Below are positions 35,339-44,915 of a stretch of 64,000 nt of DNA, piece after piece (positions within the stretch are counted from its first letter, which is position 1; the number at the start of each line of letters is the position of its first letter). A program made the position numbers and the translations under genes. This DNA comes from Luteimonas sp. 9C (lineage in GTDB: Bacteria; Pseudomonadota; Gammaproteobacteria; Xanthomonadales; Xanthomonadaceae): positions 1,626,095-1,690,094 of the forward strand of contig NZ_LR733312.1 of assembly GCF_902506295.1 (NCBI RefSeq), given 5' to 3'. The notes beneath the pieces were generated by a model. That model did no database searches, was not told the DNA's origin, and worked only from the letters and a program-made list of their open reading frames with translations.

Positions 35339-36654
35339 AGACACTGATCTATTCCCTCGCGGCCGCGGCCGCGCTGTTCGTATCGACTGCGCACGCGCAG
35401 GACCTCCAGCCGCTCGACCGCATCGCTGCGGTCGTCGACGAGGACGTGATCCTGGCCAGCGAACTCGAGCGCGCCGTGGCCAATATCCGTGGCCAGTACG
35501 CGACCCGCCAGGACCAGCTGCCGCCCCAGGAAATCCTCGAGCGCCAGGTGCTCGAACGCCTGATCACGATGCGCCTGCAGACCGCGAACGCGCAGCGGAC
35601 CGGCGTGCGCATCAGCGATCAGGAAGTCGATCAGGCGGTCGCCGCGATCGCCCAGCAGAACAATTTTTCCATCGACCAGCTGCGCCAGCAGCTGGCGGGT
35701 GACGGCATGTCGTTCGACGACTTCCGGACATCACTACGCGAAGAGCTGATGATCCAGCGCATGCGCCAGCGCTTCGCCCAGACCCGCATTTCGGTCAGCG
35801 ACGCGGAAGTCGATGCGGCGCTGTCGGCCGCGGCGACCGGTGCGCAGTACCGTCTGGCCCACATCCTGGTGGCGCTGCCGGAAGGCGCGACGCCGGAGCA
35901 GATCCAGACCGGCCAGCAGAAGGTCGACGGCATCAAGTCCCTGCTCGATCGCAACGAGATGGAATTCTCGGCGGCTGCCGTGCGCTACTCCGACAGCCCG
36001 AATGCGCTGGAAGGCGGCGACCTGGGCTGGCGTCGTGCGGACGAGATCCCGTCCGCGTTCGCCGCCGCGGTCACCGGCCTGCAGCCCGGCCAGACGATCG
36101 GCCCGATCCGTGGCCCGAGCGGATTCCAGATCCTGCAGCTGGTCGACCGCCGCGAGGCCGCGCAGTCGGCCGATGCCGGGTCGGTCACCGAGTTCCAGGC
36201 CCGCCACATCCTGATCCGCAGCACGCCCGGGGACGACGCCGCTGCCAAGGGTCGCGCCGACAGCCTGCGCGCCCGTCTGGCAGGCGGCGCCGATTTCGCC
36301 GAAGTCGCGCGCGAGAACTCCGAGGACAACGCGACCAAGGCCACGGGTGGCGAGCTCGGCTGGTTCACCCAGGACGAGTTCGGCCCGGACTTCGGCAGCC
36401 AGGTCGCCGCCATCGGCGATGGCGACGTGTCCCAGCCGTTCCGCACCCAGGCCGGCTGGCACATCGTGCAGCGCCAGGCCACGCGCCAGAGTGCCGGCAA
36501 CGACAACAACCGCCGCGCCCAGGCGCGCGAGGCCATCGGCCAGCGCAAGCTCGAGGACGAGTGGGACCGCTACGTGCGCGAACTGCGCGGCGAAGCGTAC
36601 GTCAGCGTGCGCGTCGGTCCGAACCGCGATCCCGAGATCGGCAGCGGCGGCTGA
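35335..36654 (+). CDS. surA: Periplasmic chaperone / peptidyl-prolyl isomerase SurA
   Basis: 439 aa. Signal peptide (1-21, cleavage after AHA), N-terminal chaperone domain with DRIAAVVDEDVILASEL and the QNNFSIDQLRQQLAGDGMSFDDFR helix pair, then two parvulin domains: the first begins QYRLAHILV and ends with EGGDLGW; the second begins FQARHILIR and has GGELGWF. It helps fold outer-membrane proteins, including LptD, whose gene is just upstream and overlaps by 4 nt. Length matches E. coli SurA (428 aa). Confidence 0.96.
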   Translation: MKTLIYSLAAAAALFVSTAHAQDLQPLDRIAAVVDEDVILASELERAVANIRGQYATRQDQLPPQEILERQVLERLITMRLQTANAQRTGVRISDQEVDQAVAAIAQQNNFSIDQLRQQLAGDGMSFDDFRTSLREELMIQRMRQRFAQTRISVSDAEVDAALSAAATGAQYRLAHILVALPEGATPEQIQTGQQKVDGIKSLLDRNEMEFSAAAVRYSDSPNALEGGDLGWRRADEIPSAFAAAVTGLQPGQTIGPIRGPSGFQILQLVDRREAAQSADAGSVTEFQARHILIRSTPGDDAAAKGRADSLRARLAGGADFAEVARENSEDNATKATGGELGWFTQDEFGPDFGSQVAAIGDGDVSQPFRTQAGWHIVQRQATRQSAGNDNNRRAQAREAIGQRKLEDEWDRYVRELRGEAYVSVRVGPNRDPEIGSGG

Positions 36655-36655
36655 G

Positions 36656-37636
36656 ATGCGCCCTGTCCGGCTGGCGCTGGTCCCGGGCGAACCGGCCGGC
36701 GTCGGACCGGAACTCTGCGTGCGTGCCGCGTGGCGTGACTGGGGCTGTGATCTCGTCGCCATCGGCGATCGTGCCACCCTCCAGCGCGCCGCCGTTGCGA
36801 TCGACCTGTCGATCGCCTTCACCGATGCCGAAGCCGTCGACGCGCCGCCCGGCACACTGCGACTGATCGAACTGCCGCATGCCACGGCCACCACGTTCGG
36901 CAGTCCCGATCCCCGCAATGCACGCAGCGTGCTCGACGGCCTGCTGCACGCCGCTGCGGGCTGCCGCGATGGCCGCTTCGATGGGATGGTGACCGGGCCC
37001 GTGCACAAGGCGGCGATCAATGCCGGCGGCGTGCCCTATACCGGCACCACCGAACTGCTGGCGCAGGACGCCGGCTGCGATGTGGTCATGATGCTGGCCA
37101 ATCCGACGCTGCGCGTCGCGCTCGCGACCACGCATCTGCCGCTCCGGGCCGTGCCCGACGCGATCACCGCGCCGCTGCTCGAACGCGTGATCCGCATTCT
37201 CGACACCGCGCTGCGCACGGATTTCGGCATCGCCGCACCGCGTATCGCCGTGCTCGGCCTCAACCCGCATGCAGGCGAAGCCGGGCACCTGGGACACGAG
37301 GAGATCGAGACCGTCACACCGGTGCTCGAACGCCTGCGCGCACGCGGCCTGCTGCTCGAAGGTCCACTTCCGGCAGACACCGCGTTCCTGCCCGCGCGTC
37401 TGGCCAATGCCGACGCCGTGCTCGCGATGTATCACGACCAGGGCCTGCCGGTGCTCAAGTACAGCGGCTTCGAGTCCGCGGTGAACCTCACGCTCGGCCT
37501 TCCGTATCCACGTGTCGCCGTGGATCACGGCACTGCGCTGGAACTCGCCGGCACGGGCCGCGCCGATCCGTCGAGCCTGTTCGCTGCGATCGAACAGTGC
37601 ACCGCACTCGGCCGCAACCGCAGGTCTGCTGCGTGA
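36656..37636 (+). CDS. pdxA: 4-hydroxythreonine-4-phosphate dehydrogenase
   Basis: 326 aa metal-dependent NAD enzyme of pyridoxal-phosphate synthesis (deoxyxylulose-5-phosphate-dependent route). Conserved blocks: PGEPAGVGPEL at the N-terminus, TGPVHKAAI, the metal-binding THLPL His, GLNPHAGEAGHLGHEE, and AMYHDQGLPVLKY. It starts 1 nt after surA and its stop overlaps the GTG of the following tRNA-binding-domain gene. No coupling to pdxB in this window. Confidence 0.95.
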   Translation: MRPVRLALVPGEPAGVGPELCVRAAWRDWGCDLVAIGDRATLQRAAVAIDLSIAFTDAEAVDAPPGTLRLIELPHATATTFGSPDPRNARSVLDGLLHAAAGCRDGRFDGMVTGPVHKAAINAGGVPYTGTTELLAQDAGCDVVMMLANPTLRVALATTHLPLRAVPDAITAPLLERVIRILDTALRTDFGIAAPRIAVLGLNPHAGEAGHLGHEEIETVTPVLERLRARGLLLEGPLPADTAFLPARLANADAVLAMYHDQGLPVLKYSGFESAVNLTLGLPYPRVAVDHGTALELAGTGRADPSSLFAAIEQCTALGRNRRSAA

Positions 37637-37980
37637 GCACGGACGCCGCGATCGGCTGGGACGACTTCATGCGCGTCGACCTGCGGGTGGGCCGCGTGGT
37701 GTCGGCTGAACCGTTCCCGGAAGCGCGACGCCCCGCCTACATTCTCCAGGTCGATTTCGGCCCCGAGCTCGGCGTGCGCAAGGCAAGCGCGCAGATCACC
37801 GCGCACTACACGCCCGAAACGCTGCTCGGCCGGCTCGTGGTCGGCGTGGTCAATTTTCCGCCCAAGCAGATCGGCCCGCTGATGTCGGAATGCCTGGTCA
37901 CCGGCTTCCACGATGTCGACGGCCACGTGCGCCTGTGCCTGCCCGACGGCGACGTCGCACCCGGCACCCGCCTGCTGTGA
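37633..37980 (+). CDS. CsaA-like tRNA-binding-domain protein
   Basis: 115 aa OB-fold protein of the CsaA / tRNA-binding-domain family. The MRVDLRVGRVVSAEPFPEARRPAYILQVDFG start, the KxSxAQIT segment, the VVGVVNFPPKQIGPLMSE loop and the terminal LCLPDGDVAPGTRLL follow CsaA closely. GTG overlaps the pdxA stop (GTGA). In Bacillus CsaA is described as a chaperone with affinity for SecA and preproteins; the role in this genus is unknown. Between pdxA and rsmA this gene is not usual for enterics. Confidence 0.88.
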   Translation: MSTDAAIGWDDFMRVDLRVGRVVSAEPFPEARRPAYILQVDFGPELGVRKASAQITAHYTPETLLGRLVVGVVNFPPKQIGPLMSECLVTGFHDVDGHVRLCLPDGDVAPGTRLL

Positions 37981-38014
37981 TCTCCCTCTCCATACATCCT
38001 GGCTTGACCACACG

Positions 38015-38824
38015 ATGATGCGTTCCCCTGCCGCGCCCGGCGCGTTCTCCGAGCCGCCGAAGAAATCCCTCGGCCAGAACTTCCTGCACGAGCGCGGCGT
38101 TGTGGAGCGCATCGTGCTCGCGGTCAATCCGCAGCCCGGCGAGCGACTGGTCGAGATCGGCCCCGGCCAGGGGGCGATGACTTTTCCCCTGCTCAAGCGT
38201 CACGGCGCGCTGACCGCGATCGAGTTCGACCGCGACCTGCTCGAACCGCTGACCCTCCAGGCCGCCGCGCACGGCGCGCTCGAACTCATCCACGCGAACG
38301 TGCTTGACGTCGACTTCACCGCGCTCGCCGGCGATGCGTCGATCCGGCTGGTCGGCAACCTGCCCTACAACCTGTCGTCGCCGATCCTGTTCCACGCGCT
38401 CGACCATGCGGCGGTCATCACCGACATGCACTTCATGCTGCAGAAGGAAGTCGTCGAGCGCATGGCATCGGGCCCCGGCAGCAAGGTCTACGGCCGGCTC
38501 AGCGTGATGCTGCAGGCCTACTGCGAGGTCACGATGCTGTTCGTCGTCGGTCCCGGCGCGTTCCGGCCGCCACCGAAGGTGGATTCGGCCGTGGTGCGTC
38601 TCAGGCCGCGTGCGCCCGGTAGCGTCGGCATCGATGATCCGCGCCGTTTCTCCGACATCGTGCGCGCCGCGTTCGGCCAGCGCCGCAAGACGCTGCGCAA
38701 TGCACTGTCGAGCGTGATGGAGAGTGACGCGATCGCGGCCGCCGGCATCGATCCGCAGCTGCGTGCCGAACAGCTCGCAGTCGCCGATTTCGTACGTCTG
38801 GCGAATCATCCGGTAACTGCGTAG
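38015..38824 (+). CDS. rsmA: 16S rRNA (adenine1518/1519-N6) dimethyltransferase
   Basis: 269 aa KsgA. The KSLGQNFLHE start, SAM loop EIGPGQGAMTF, IEFDRDLLEP acidic end and the catalytic NLPYNLSSP motif are intact; the C-terminal helical domain follows. It dimethylates two adenosines near the 3' end of 16S rRNA during 30S maturation. Two ATGs in tandem (38015, 38018) can start it. It lies 34 bp behind the CsaA-like gene and 38 bp before apaG, as in the conserved pdxA-ksgA-apaG-apaH order. Confidence 0.96.
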   Translation: MMRSPAAPGAFSEPPKKSLGQNFLHERGVVERIVLAVNPQPGERLVEIGPGQGAMTFPLLKRHGALTAIEFDRDLLEPLTLQAAAHGALELIHANVLDVDFTALAGDASIRLVGNLPYNLSSPILFHALDHAAVITDMHFMLQKEVVERMASGPGSKVYGRLSVMLQAYCEVTMLFVVGPGAFRPPPKVDSAVVRLRPRAPGSVGIDDPRRFSDIVRAAFGQRRKTLRNALSSVMESDAIAAAGIDPQLRAEQLAVADFVRLANHPVTA

Positions 38825-38862
38825 TCGATGCATTCATGGCCTGCGGATACACTGTCTCCAGC

Positions 38863-39246
38863 ATGGACGAGACCGCCGACTACACCCTCGAGATCCAGAT
38901 CGCGACGCGCTTCCTCGACGAGGAATCGACGCCCGACGACGATCGCTACGTGTTCGCCTACACGATCCGCATCCGCAACACCGGGCGCCTGCCCGCGCAG
39001 CTGATGGCCCGCCACTGGTTCATCACCGACGCCAACGGCCGCACCGAGGAAGTGCATGGCGACGGTGTGGTCGGCGAGCAGCCGCGTCTGGAACCCGGCG
39101 AAGCCTTCACCTATACCTCCGGCGCGGTGCTCTCGACCGCGGTGGGCACGATGGAAGGCTCCTACGACATGGTCGGCGACGACGGCGCGCAGTTCGACGC
39201 GCCGATCCCGCCGTTCACGCTCTCCATTCCGCGAACCCTGCACTGA
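38863..39246 (+). CDS. apaG: ApaG protein
   Basis: 127 aa beta-sandwich (fibronectin-III-like) protein. RYVFAYTIRIRNTGRLPAQLMARHWFITDANG and VGEQPRLEPGEAFTYTSGAVLSTAVGTMEGSY are diagnostic. The start at 38863 gives the standard 125-127 aa length; an in-frame ATG at 38836 would add nine unlikely residues. A TACACT hexamer 9 nt upstream may be a local -10. Its stop overlaps apaH by one base (TGATG). Function not known beyond conserved linkage to apaH. Confidence 0.94.
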   Translation: MDETADYTLEIQIATRFLDEESTPDDDRYVFAYTIRIRNTGRLPAQLMARHWFITDANGRTEEVHGDGVVGEQPRLEPGEAFTYTSGAVLSTAVGTMEGSYDMVGDDGAQFDAPIPPFTLSIPRTLH

Positions 39247-40097
39247 TGGCGGTCTGGGCGATCGGCGATCTGCAGGGCTGCTATGGCCCCACGCAGCGAC
39301 TGCTGGAGGCGATCCGCTTCGATCCGGCGGTCGACCGTCTGTGGTTCTGCGGCGATCTGGTCAACCGCGGCGGCGAATCGGTCGAGACCCTGCGGCTGGT
39401 GCATTCGCTGCGCGACAACGTCGTCAGCGTGCTGGGCAACCACGACCTGTCGCTGCTGGCGATCGCCGAGCGGCGCGAGGAAGACCAGCGCAAGGTCAAT
39501 GCCGACCTGCAGGGCGTGCTGTTCGCGCACGACCGCGATGTGCTGCTCGACTGGCTGCGCACCTGTCCCCTGCTGCACGTCGACCGCGAACTCGGCTGGA
39601 TGATGCTGCACGCCGGCCTCGCGCCGCGCTGGGATGTCGAGCTCGCGCAGCGCCATGCACGCGAGATCGAGCACAAGCTGCGCGGTCCGGGCTACAAGAA
39701 GCTGCTGCGCAACATGTACGGCGATCGCCCCGCGTGGTCGCCGAACCTCACCGGCTACGACCGCGACCGCGCGATCATCAACGTGTTCACGCGCATGCGC
39801 TACTGCTCCCCGCGCGGCCGCATCGCGTTCGAGGAGAAGGGCACGCCCGGCACCCAGCAGCCCGGCATCTACCCCTGGTTCGAAGTGCCGGGGCGCGCCG
39901 AGCGCGATCTGAAGATCGTCTGCGGCCACTGGTCGACGCTGGGTCTGTTCCTCGGCATGGGCGTGCATGCACTCGACACGGGCGCGGTGTGGGGCGGCAC
40001 CCTCACCGCGCTCCAGCTCGACGCCGACACCCTGCGCCTGGTGCAGGTACCCGGCCGTGACGTGTCCGGCCTGCCACCGCGGAAGATCCAGGCCTGA
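39246..40097 (+). CDS. apaH: Symmetrical bis(5'-nucleosyl)-tetraphosphatase
   Basis: 283 aa calcineurin-like metallophosphatase that splits Ap4A to two ADP and, in E. coli, can remove Np4 caps from RNA. Metal-binding motifs are complete: GDLQGCYG, GDLVNRGG, GNHD, and the C-terminal CGHWSTLGL. Its ATG shares a base with the apaG stop. Length matches E. coli ApaH (280 aa). Confidence 0.96.
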   Translation: MAVWAIGDLQGCYGPTQRLLEAIRFDPAVDRLWFCGDLVNRGGESVETLRLVHSLRDNVVSVLGNHDLSLLAIAERREEDQRKVNADLQGVLFAHDRDVLLDWLRTCPLLHVDRELGWMMLHAGLAPRWDVELAQRHAREIEHKLRGPGYKKLLRNMYGDRPAWSPNLTGYDRDRAIINVFTRMRYCSPRGRIAFEEKGTPGTQQPGIYPWFEVPGRAERDLKIVCGHWSTLGLFLGMGVHALDTGAVWGGTLTALQLDADTLRLVQVPGRDVSGLPPRKIQA

Positions 40098-40102
40098 CGC
40101 CG

Positions 40103-40699
40103 ATGCGGGCACCGGCGCGGCTCGCACTGCTGCTCCTGCTCTCCTGCGTTGCCATGCAGGCGGCCGCGATGCCGGCGCTGGTCGACGCCGCGCGCGCCCA
40201 GGTGGGCGTCACCGTCCGCTACGACCCCGCATACGTGCGTCTGTCCTATCCGGGCGGCGACGTGCCCGAAGACCGCGGCGTCTGCACCGATGTCATCGTG
40301 CGCGCGCTGCGCACACAGGGACTGGATCTGCAGCGCGCGGTCCACGAGGACATGCGCACCGCGTTCGCCGCATACCCGCGTGACTGGGGCGCCCGGGCGC
40401 CCGATCGCAACATCGACCACCGGCGCGTGCCCAACCAGATGCGCTGGTTCGAGCGGCAGGGCTGGCAACGCGCGATCAGCGACAGGCCGGCGGACTACCG
40501 GCCGGGCGACATCGTCGCCTGGCGTCTGCGCAGCGGCCTGCTCCACATCGGCATCGTGTCGGATCGCCGCAGCACGGCGGGCACGCCGCTGATCCTGCAC
40601 AACATCGCCCGCGGCACGCGCGAAGAGGATCTGCTGTTCGCGCATCCGGTGATCGGCCGATACCGGCCGGACCTGCCCGCCGCCCGCACGGCGCGCTGA
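40103..40699 (+). CDS. DUF1287 protein (YijF-like), exported
   Basis: 198 aa with a cleavable signal peptide (about 1-22). The DUF1287 fold shows as GVCTDVIVRALRTQGLDLQRAVHEDM, FAAYPRDWGARAPDRNIDHRRVPNQ, and the closing RPGDIVAWRL and HIGIVSDR parts. The Cys in GVCTDV and the His in HIGIV are consistent with an NlpC/P60-like cysteine amidase, which remains an inference. It follows apaH by 5 bp and its stop is directly next to the convergent folA stop. Confidence 0.88.
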   Translation: MRAPARLALLLLLSCVAMQAAAMPALVDAARAQVGVTVRYDPAYVRLSYPGGDVPEDRGVCTDVIVRALRTQGLDLQRAVHEDMRTAFAAYPRDWGARAPDRNIDHRRVPNQMRWFERQGWQRAISDRPADYRPGDIVAWRLRSGLLHIGIVSDRRSTAGTPLILHNIARGTREEDLLFAHPVIGRYRPDLPAARTAR

Positions 40700-41203
40700 T
40701 CAGGCGCGTCGGTACTCGACGAAGGCGAAGGCGTGCGCATGACGCGCATCGGCGGCATGTGCGGTGCGCGAGATCTCCTGCCACGTCGCCGCATCCCAGG
40801 CCGGGAAGAACGCGTCCGCACCTTCGACCACCGTGTCGACGTGGGTCAACTGCAGGACGTCCGCACACGGCAGCGCGAGCGCGTAGATCTCACCGCCTCC
40901 GATGACGCAGAGCTCGGTCGCGTCCTGCGCCTTCGCCGCTGCGATCGCCGCCTCGAGCGTCGCGACGGCCTGCATGCCATCGAACGGCGCACGCCCGCTG
41001 CGGGTCAACACCAGGTTGGTCCGTCCGGGCAGCGCGCGCCCCAGCGACTCCGCCGTGCGGCGCCCCATCACGATCGGCCTGCCGACCGTGAGTGTCTTGA
41101 AGTGGCGGAAATCGTCGGGCAGGTGCCAGGGCATGGCATTGCCGCGGCCGATCGCGCGCTGGCGATCGAGCGCGGCGACGAGCACCAGGGCGGGACGGCT
41201 CAT
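40700..41203 (-). CDS. folA: Dihydrofolate reductase
   Basis: 167 aa DHFR making tetrahydrofolate with NADPH. N-terminal VLVAALDRQRAIGRGNAMPWHLPDDFRHFK (the active-site Asp in LPDD), then VMGRRTAESLGRALPGR and VIGGGEIYALALP, the NADPH-contacting parts. Length is typical (E. coli 159 aa). Its ATG overlaps the stop of the lipoprotein gene, and it ends the minus-strand lgt-thyA-lipoprotein-folA run, with thyA providing the dihydrofolate it recycles. Confidence 0.96.
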   Translation of the reverse strand: MSRPALVLVAALDRQRAIGRGNAMPWHLPDDFRHFKTLTVGRPIVMGRRTAESLGRALPGRTNLVLTRSGRAPFDGMQAVATLEAAIAAAKAQDATELCVIGGGEIYALALPCADVLQLTHVDTVVEGADAFFPAWDAATWQEISRTAHAADARHAHAFAFVEYRRA

Positions 41204-41754
41204 CGTGCGTCCAGCGCATCGCGCAGGCGTCCACCGGACGCGAATTCCCAGTCACCGCCGAGCTCGACGTCGTCGACGCGCCACTGCGCGTTCTCGCAAC
41301 GCATCAGCGCATGATCGCGCCAGCGCGTTTCAGCCTCGCCGGCATAGCGCATCCCGACCGCGACGCGCGTCGGCGCGGCAGGATCGGCCTCTGCCGACAG
41401 CACGGCGGTCGGGCCTTCGAACAGGCTGGTGAACAGGCTGCCCTCGATGAAGGACGGCTTGTCGTCGGGGGACGCCGCGATCTCGGCCTGCTGGCGGACG
41501 CGCGCATGCGCGATCGAAGCCTGCATGCCGGACGACAGCAGCGGACCGAGCGTGCGCATCGCCTCGGCCGACGGCAGCCCGCGCGGATTCAACGTGACGA
41601 CCTGCCGGAAGAACGTCTCCGCGGCATCGACAGGCGATGCGCCGGCGCACGCTGCGGGTGCGGTCGCCACCGCGTTCCCGCGCGCCGCCATCTGCTGGCA
41701 ACCCGCAGCGGCCAGCGATACGACGAGCGCCAACGTGATGCGCGCGATGGTCAT
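41200..41754 (-). CDS. Lipoprotein between thyA and folA, unknown function
   Basis: 184 aa. Lipobox LAAAGC (Cys19) after a short signal peptide. The mature part has two short helical regions ([14 protein letters not shown], then [19 protein letters not shown]) and a beta-rich C-terminus ([32 protein letters not shown]), a layout like NTF2/DUF3828 periplasmic proteins. It overlaps both neighbours by 4 nt (thyA stop, folA start), so it must be translated with them. No link to folate metabolism is apparent; family assignment is tentative. Confidence 0.75.
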   Translation of the reverse strand: MTIARITLALVVSLAAAGCQQMAARGNAVATAPAACAGASPVDAAETFFRQVVTLNPRGLPSAEAMRTLGPLLSSGMQASIAHARVRQQAEIAASPDDKPSFIEGSLFTSLFEGPTAVLSAEADPAAPTRVAVGMRYAGEAETRWRDHALMRCENAQWRVDDVELGGDWEFASGGRLRDALDAR

Positions 41755-42545
41755 ACCGCGATCGGCGCCTTGATGGCAGGCGCGGGGTCGTAGCCCTCGA
41801 TCGTGATGTCCTCGAAGCGGAACCCGAACAGATCGGTGACGTCCGGATTGAGCCGCAAGGTCGGCAGCGCGCGCGGCGTGCGGGTCAGCTGTTCGCGCGC
41901 CTGGTCATAGTGGTTCGAATACAGATGCGCATCGCCCAGCGTGTGCACGAAATCGCCGACGCCCAGCCCGCAGACCTGCGCCACCATGTGGGTCAGCAGC
42001 GCGTAGCTGGCGATGTTGAACGGCACACCGAGGAAGATGTCGCCGCTGCGCTGGTAGAGCTGGCAGCTGAGCTTGCCGTCGACGACATAGAACTGGAACA
42101 GCGCGTGACACGGCATCAGCGCCATCTCCGACAACTCGCCGACGTTCCAGGCGCTGACCACCAGACGACGCGAATCGGGATTGCGGCGGATCTCGTCGAC
42201 CAGCCATTGCATCTGGTCGATGGTGCGGCCGTCGGCCGTCGTCCAGCGCCGCCATTGTTTGCCGTAGACCGGACCCAGTTCGCCATCGGCGTCGGCCCAC
42301 TCGTCCCAGATGCTGACCTTGTGCTCGCGCAGATAGGCGATGTTGGTGTCGCCCTGCAGGAACCACAGCAGCTCGTGGATGATCGAGCGCCGGTGCAGCT
42401 TCTTGGTCGTCACCAGCGGGAAACCGGCGTTGAGGTCGTAGCGCATCTGCCAGCCGAACACGCTGCGCGTGCCGGTGCCGGTGCGGTCGGACTTCTCCGC
42501 GCCGTGCTCGAGTACGTGTTGCAGCAGATCGAGGTACTGCTTCAT
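41751..42545 (-). CDS. thyA: Thymidylate synthase
   Basis: 264 aa, the same length as E. coli ThyA. Methylates dUMP to dTMP using 5,10-methylenetetrahydrofolate. The catalytic Cys is in [11 protein letters not shown]; the [20 protein letters not shown] start and the C-terminal PAIKAPIAV are standard. ATG 42545 has GGAG at 8 nt; an ATG seven codons upstream gives extra residues absent from the family. It follows lgt by 36 bp. Confidence 0.97.
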   Translation of the reverse strand: MKQYLDLLQHVLEHGAEKSDRTGTGTRSVFGWQMRYDLNAGFPLVTTKKLHRRSIIHELLWFLQGDTNIAYLREHKVSIWDEWADADGELGPVYGKQWRRWTTADGRTIDQMQWLVDEIRRNPDSRRLVVSAWNVGELSEMALMPCHALFQFYVVDGKLSCQLYQRSGDIFLGVPFNIASYALLTHMVAQVCGLGVGDFVHTLGDAHLYSNHYDQAREQLTRTPRALPTLRLNPDVTDLFGFRFEDITIEGYDPAPAIKAPIAV

Positions 42546-42581
42546 CGCGATCTCCGGATCATGCAAAGCGACTCGCGTCGC

Positions 42582-43481
42582 TTATTTCGTGTCGACGCTT
42601 GCCGCGGGCGGCACCGCCTGCAGGGTCGGCGCACTGCGCGACTTCCACAGCAGGAACAGGCCCAGCGCGATCAGCGGCAGCGACAGTACCTGCCCCATCG
42701 TCAGCCAGCCGAACGCCAGATAGCCGAGCTCGGCATCGGGCACGCGCACGAACTCGACGATGAAGCGGAACACGCCGTACAGCAGCGCGAACAGGCCGGA
42801 CACCGCATAACGCGGCCGCGGCTTGCGCGAGAACCACCACAGCACCGTGAACATCACCAGGCCCTCGAGAAACGCCTGGTAGAGCTGCGACGGATGCCGC
42901 GCGAACTGGTCCAGCGCACCGGTTGCGAACTCGCTCTGCAGGCGCTCTGCCGACCAGCCGCGGAAGGCGGGATCGGTCGGGAACACCACGCCCCAGCCTG
43001 CCTGCGTGTACTTGCCCCACAGTTCCGCGCCGATGTAGTTGCCGAGTCGGCCGAAGCCGAGCCCCGGCGGCACCCACGGCGCGACGAAATCCATGACGTC
43101 GAAGAAGTGCAGGCCTTGCCGGCGCGTCCACCACCAGGCCGCGACCAGCACGCCGAGCAGGCCGCCGTGGAAACTCATGCCGCCGTCCCAGACCTTGAAC
43201 AGCATCAGCGGGTTCTGCAGCAGGTCGCCGAAGGCATAGAACAGGACGTAGCCGATGCGGCCGCCGAGGATCACGCCGAGAATGCCGTAGAACAGCAGGT
43301 CGCCGAACTGCTCGACATTCACGCCCGGCAGGCGTCCGGCACGGATGCGGCTGCGACCAAGCAACCAGGCGACGCCGAAGGCCAGCAGGTACATCACGCC
43401 GTACCAGTGCACCGACGGATGGAACGCGCCGAGCTGCGGCAGCTGGACGGCGATCGGATCGATCTGGTGGAGGATGGTCAT
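42582..43481 (-). CDS. lgt: Prolipoprotein diacylglyceryl transferase
   Basis: 299 aa membrane enzyme that adds diacylglycerol to the lipobox Cys of prolipoproteins, as on the several lipoproteins predicted in this window. Seven TM helices. Motifs: [32 protein letters not shown], the Lgt signature [13 protein letters not shown] and [12 protein letters not shown]. Located upstream of thyA, a conserved arrangement in gammaproteobacteria. Confidence 0.96.
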   Translation of the reverse strand: MTILHQIDPIAVQLPQLGAFHPSVHWYGVMYLLAFGVAWLLGRSRIRAGRLPGVNVEQFGDLLFYGILGVILGGRIGYVLFYAFGDLLQNPLMLFKVWDGGMSFHGGLLGVLVAAWWWTRRQGLHFFDVMDFVAPWVPPGLGFGRLGNYIGAELWGKYTQAGWGVVFPTDPAFRGWSAERLQSEFATGALDQFARHPSQLYQAFLEGLVMFTVLWWFSRKPRPRYAVSGLFALLYGVFRFIVEFVRVPDAELGYLAFGWLTMGQVLSLPLIALGLFLLWKSRSAPTLQAVPPAASVDTK

Positions 43482-43485
43482 CGGA

Positions 43486-44265
43486 TCAGCGCGGCAGTGG
43501 ATGGGTCGGCTCGTCCACGGGCGGCGTCGACGCGCCGCGCACCCGCATCGCGTTGCGCTTGGCCCACAGGTTCAGCAGCTCGACGGCAGCCGAGAACCCC
43601 ATCGAACCGTAGATGTAGCCCTTCGGGATGTGCACCCCGAAACCGTCCAGCAGCAGATACATGCCGATCAGCACGATGAAGGTCAGCGCCAGCATCTTGA
43701 CCGTCGGATTGGCGTCGATGAACTTGCCCAGCGGCTGTGCCGCCAGCAGCATCACCGCCACCGCCAGCAGGATCGCGCAGACCATCACCGGCACGTAGTC
43801 GCCGGCCATGCCGACCGCCGCGATCACCGAGTCCAGCGAGAACACGATGTCGATGACCGCGATCTGCGCGATGACTGCGCCGAACGACGCAGTCGCCTTG
43901 CCGACCGTGCCGTGCGCTTCGCCGTCCTCGCCCTTGAGCTGCTCGCGGATCTCCATCGCGCCCTTCACGATCAGAAACAGGCCGCCGAGAATCAGCACCA
44001 GGTCGCGCACCGAGATGCCACGCCCGAACAGTTCGAACAGCGGCTCGGTCAGACCCGCCAGCCACGCCAGCATCAGCAGCAGGCCGATCCGCGTGATGCA
44101 GGCTACGGCGATGCCGAACTTGCGCGCGAACTCGCGCTGCTCGACCGGCAGCTTGGACACCGCGATCGAGATGAAGACCAGATTGTCGATGCCGAGCACG
44201 ATCTCGATCGCACTGAGCGTGATCAGCAGGATCCAGACCTGCGGGTCGGTGAGCAATTCCATCAT
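43486..44265 (-). CDS. TerC family integral membrane protein
   Basis: 259 aa, seven TM helices. The two TerC motifs with membrane-embedded Asp are seen: [12 protein letters not shown] (about 17-28) and [12 protein letters not shown] (about 140). TerC relatives are involved in metal (often Mn) homeostasis and metalation of exoenzymes. Start: GTG 44274 and ATGs at 44265 and 44262 are all possible; 44265 was taken because GAGG is then 11 nt away. It ends 4 bp before the lgt start codon on the minus strand. Confidence 0.9.
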   Translation of the reverse strand: MMELLTDPQVWILLITLSAIEIVLGIDNLVFISIAVSKLPVEQREFARKFGIAVACITRIGLLLMLAWLAGLTEPLFELFGRGISVRDLVLILGGLFLIVKGAMEIREQLKGEDGEAHGTVGKATASFGAVIAQIAVIDIVFSLDSVIAAVGMAGDYVPVMVCAILLAVAVMLLAAQPLGKFIDANPTVKMLALTFIVLIGMYLLLDGFGVHIPKGYIYGSMGFSAAVELLNLWAKRNAMRVRGASTPPVDEPTHPLPR

Positions 44266-44320
44266 CGGTGACACATCCTCATTGAGATTCGATCGGCGTG
44301 GCGACCGGCCGCCGCTGCGC

Positions 44321-44701
44321 TCACATCCAGCGCGGCAGCAGGATCAGGCCCCACACCACCAGTACATGGACCATCGTGACGAACACCGCAGCCGAGCCCA
44401 TGTCCTTGGCCCGGCCCGCGAGTTCGTGGAATTCAGCGCCGTAGCGCTCGATCACCGCTTCGATCGCAGAGTTCAGCAGCTCCACGGCGAGCACCAGCAG
44501 GCAGCTGCCGAGCAGTAGCGCCCGTTCGACACCGCTGTCGCCCAGCCACAGTGCCAGGGGCGCGAGCACCACCAGCAGGTAGACCTCGAGCCTGAACGAC
44601 GACTCGTGCAGCCAGGCCGCACGCAGACCCTGGCAGGACCAGACCGTCGCCTGGAGCATGCGCCCGAACCCACGGGGGCGATGACCGATCCCGTCCGCCA
44701 C
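44321..44701 (-). CDS. dgkA: Diacylglycerol kinase
   Basis: 126 aa (E. coli 121). Small three-helix membrane kinase that phosphorylates diacylglycerol for phospholipid recycling. The active-site signature ELLNSAIEAVIER and the RAKDMGSAAVF third-helix part are clear; the N-terminal amphipathic helix ends with ATVWSCQGLRAAWLHESSFRLE. It is upstream of terC on the minus strand. Confidence 0.96.
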   Translation of the reverse strand: MADGIGHRPRGFGRMLQATVWSCQGLRAAWLHESSFRLEVYLLVVLAPLALWLGDSGVERALLLGSCLLVLAVELLNSAIEAVIERYGAEFHELAGRAKDMGSAAVFVTMVHVLVVWGLILLPRWM

Positions 44702-44915
44702 GACTCAACGCGCCCGTCGAACGACATGTCGCGCGATGCGCGCCACACTGCGGCCGTACACGGGCCGCGGAACAGTCGATGACATGGAAGGCGGGGCCGT
44801 GGGGCAGTCGCGGTGCGGCAATTCTGACACATCACCCGCGGAGCGACCGCCTCACCGGTTTGCATTGACGGGCGGCGGCTGCTTGACTGGCCGGCGGATC
44901 TTCGTGGAGCAGCCC

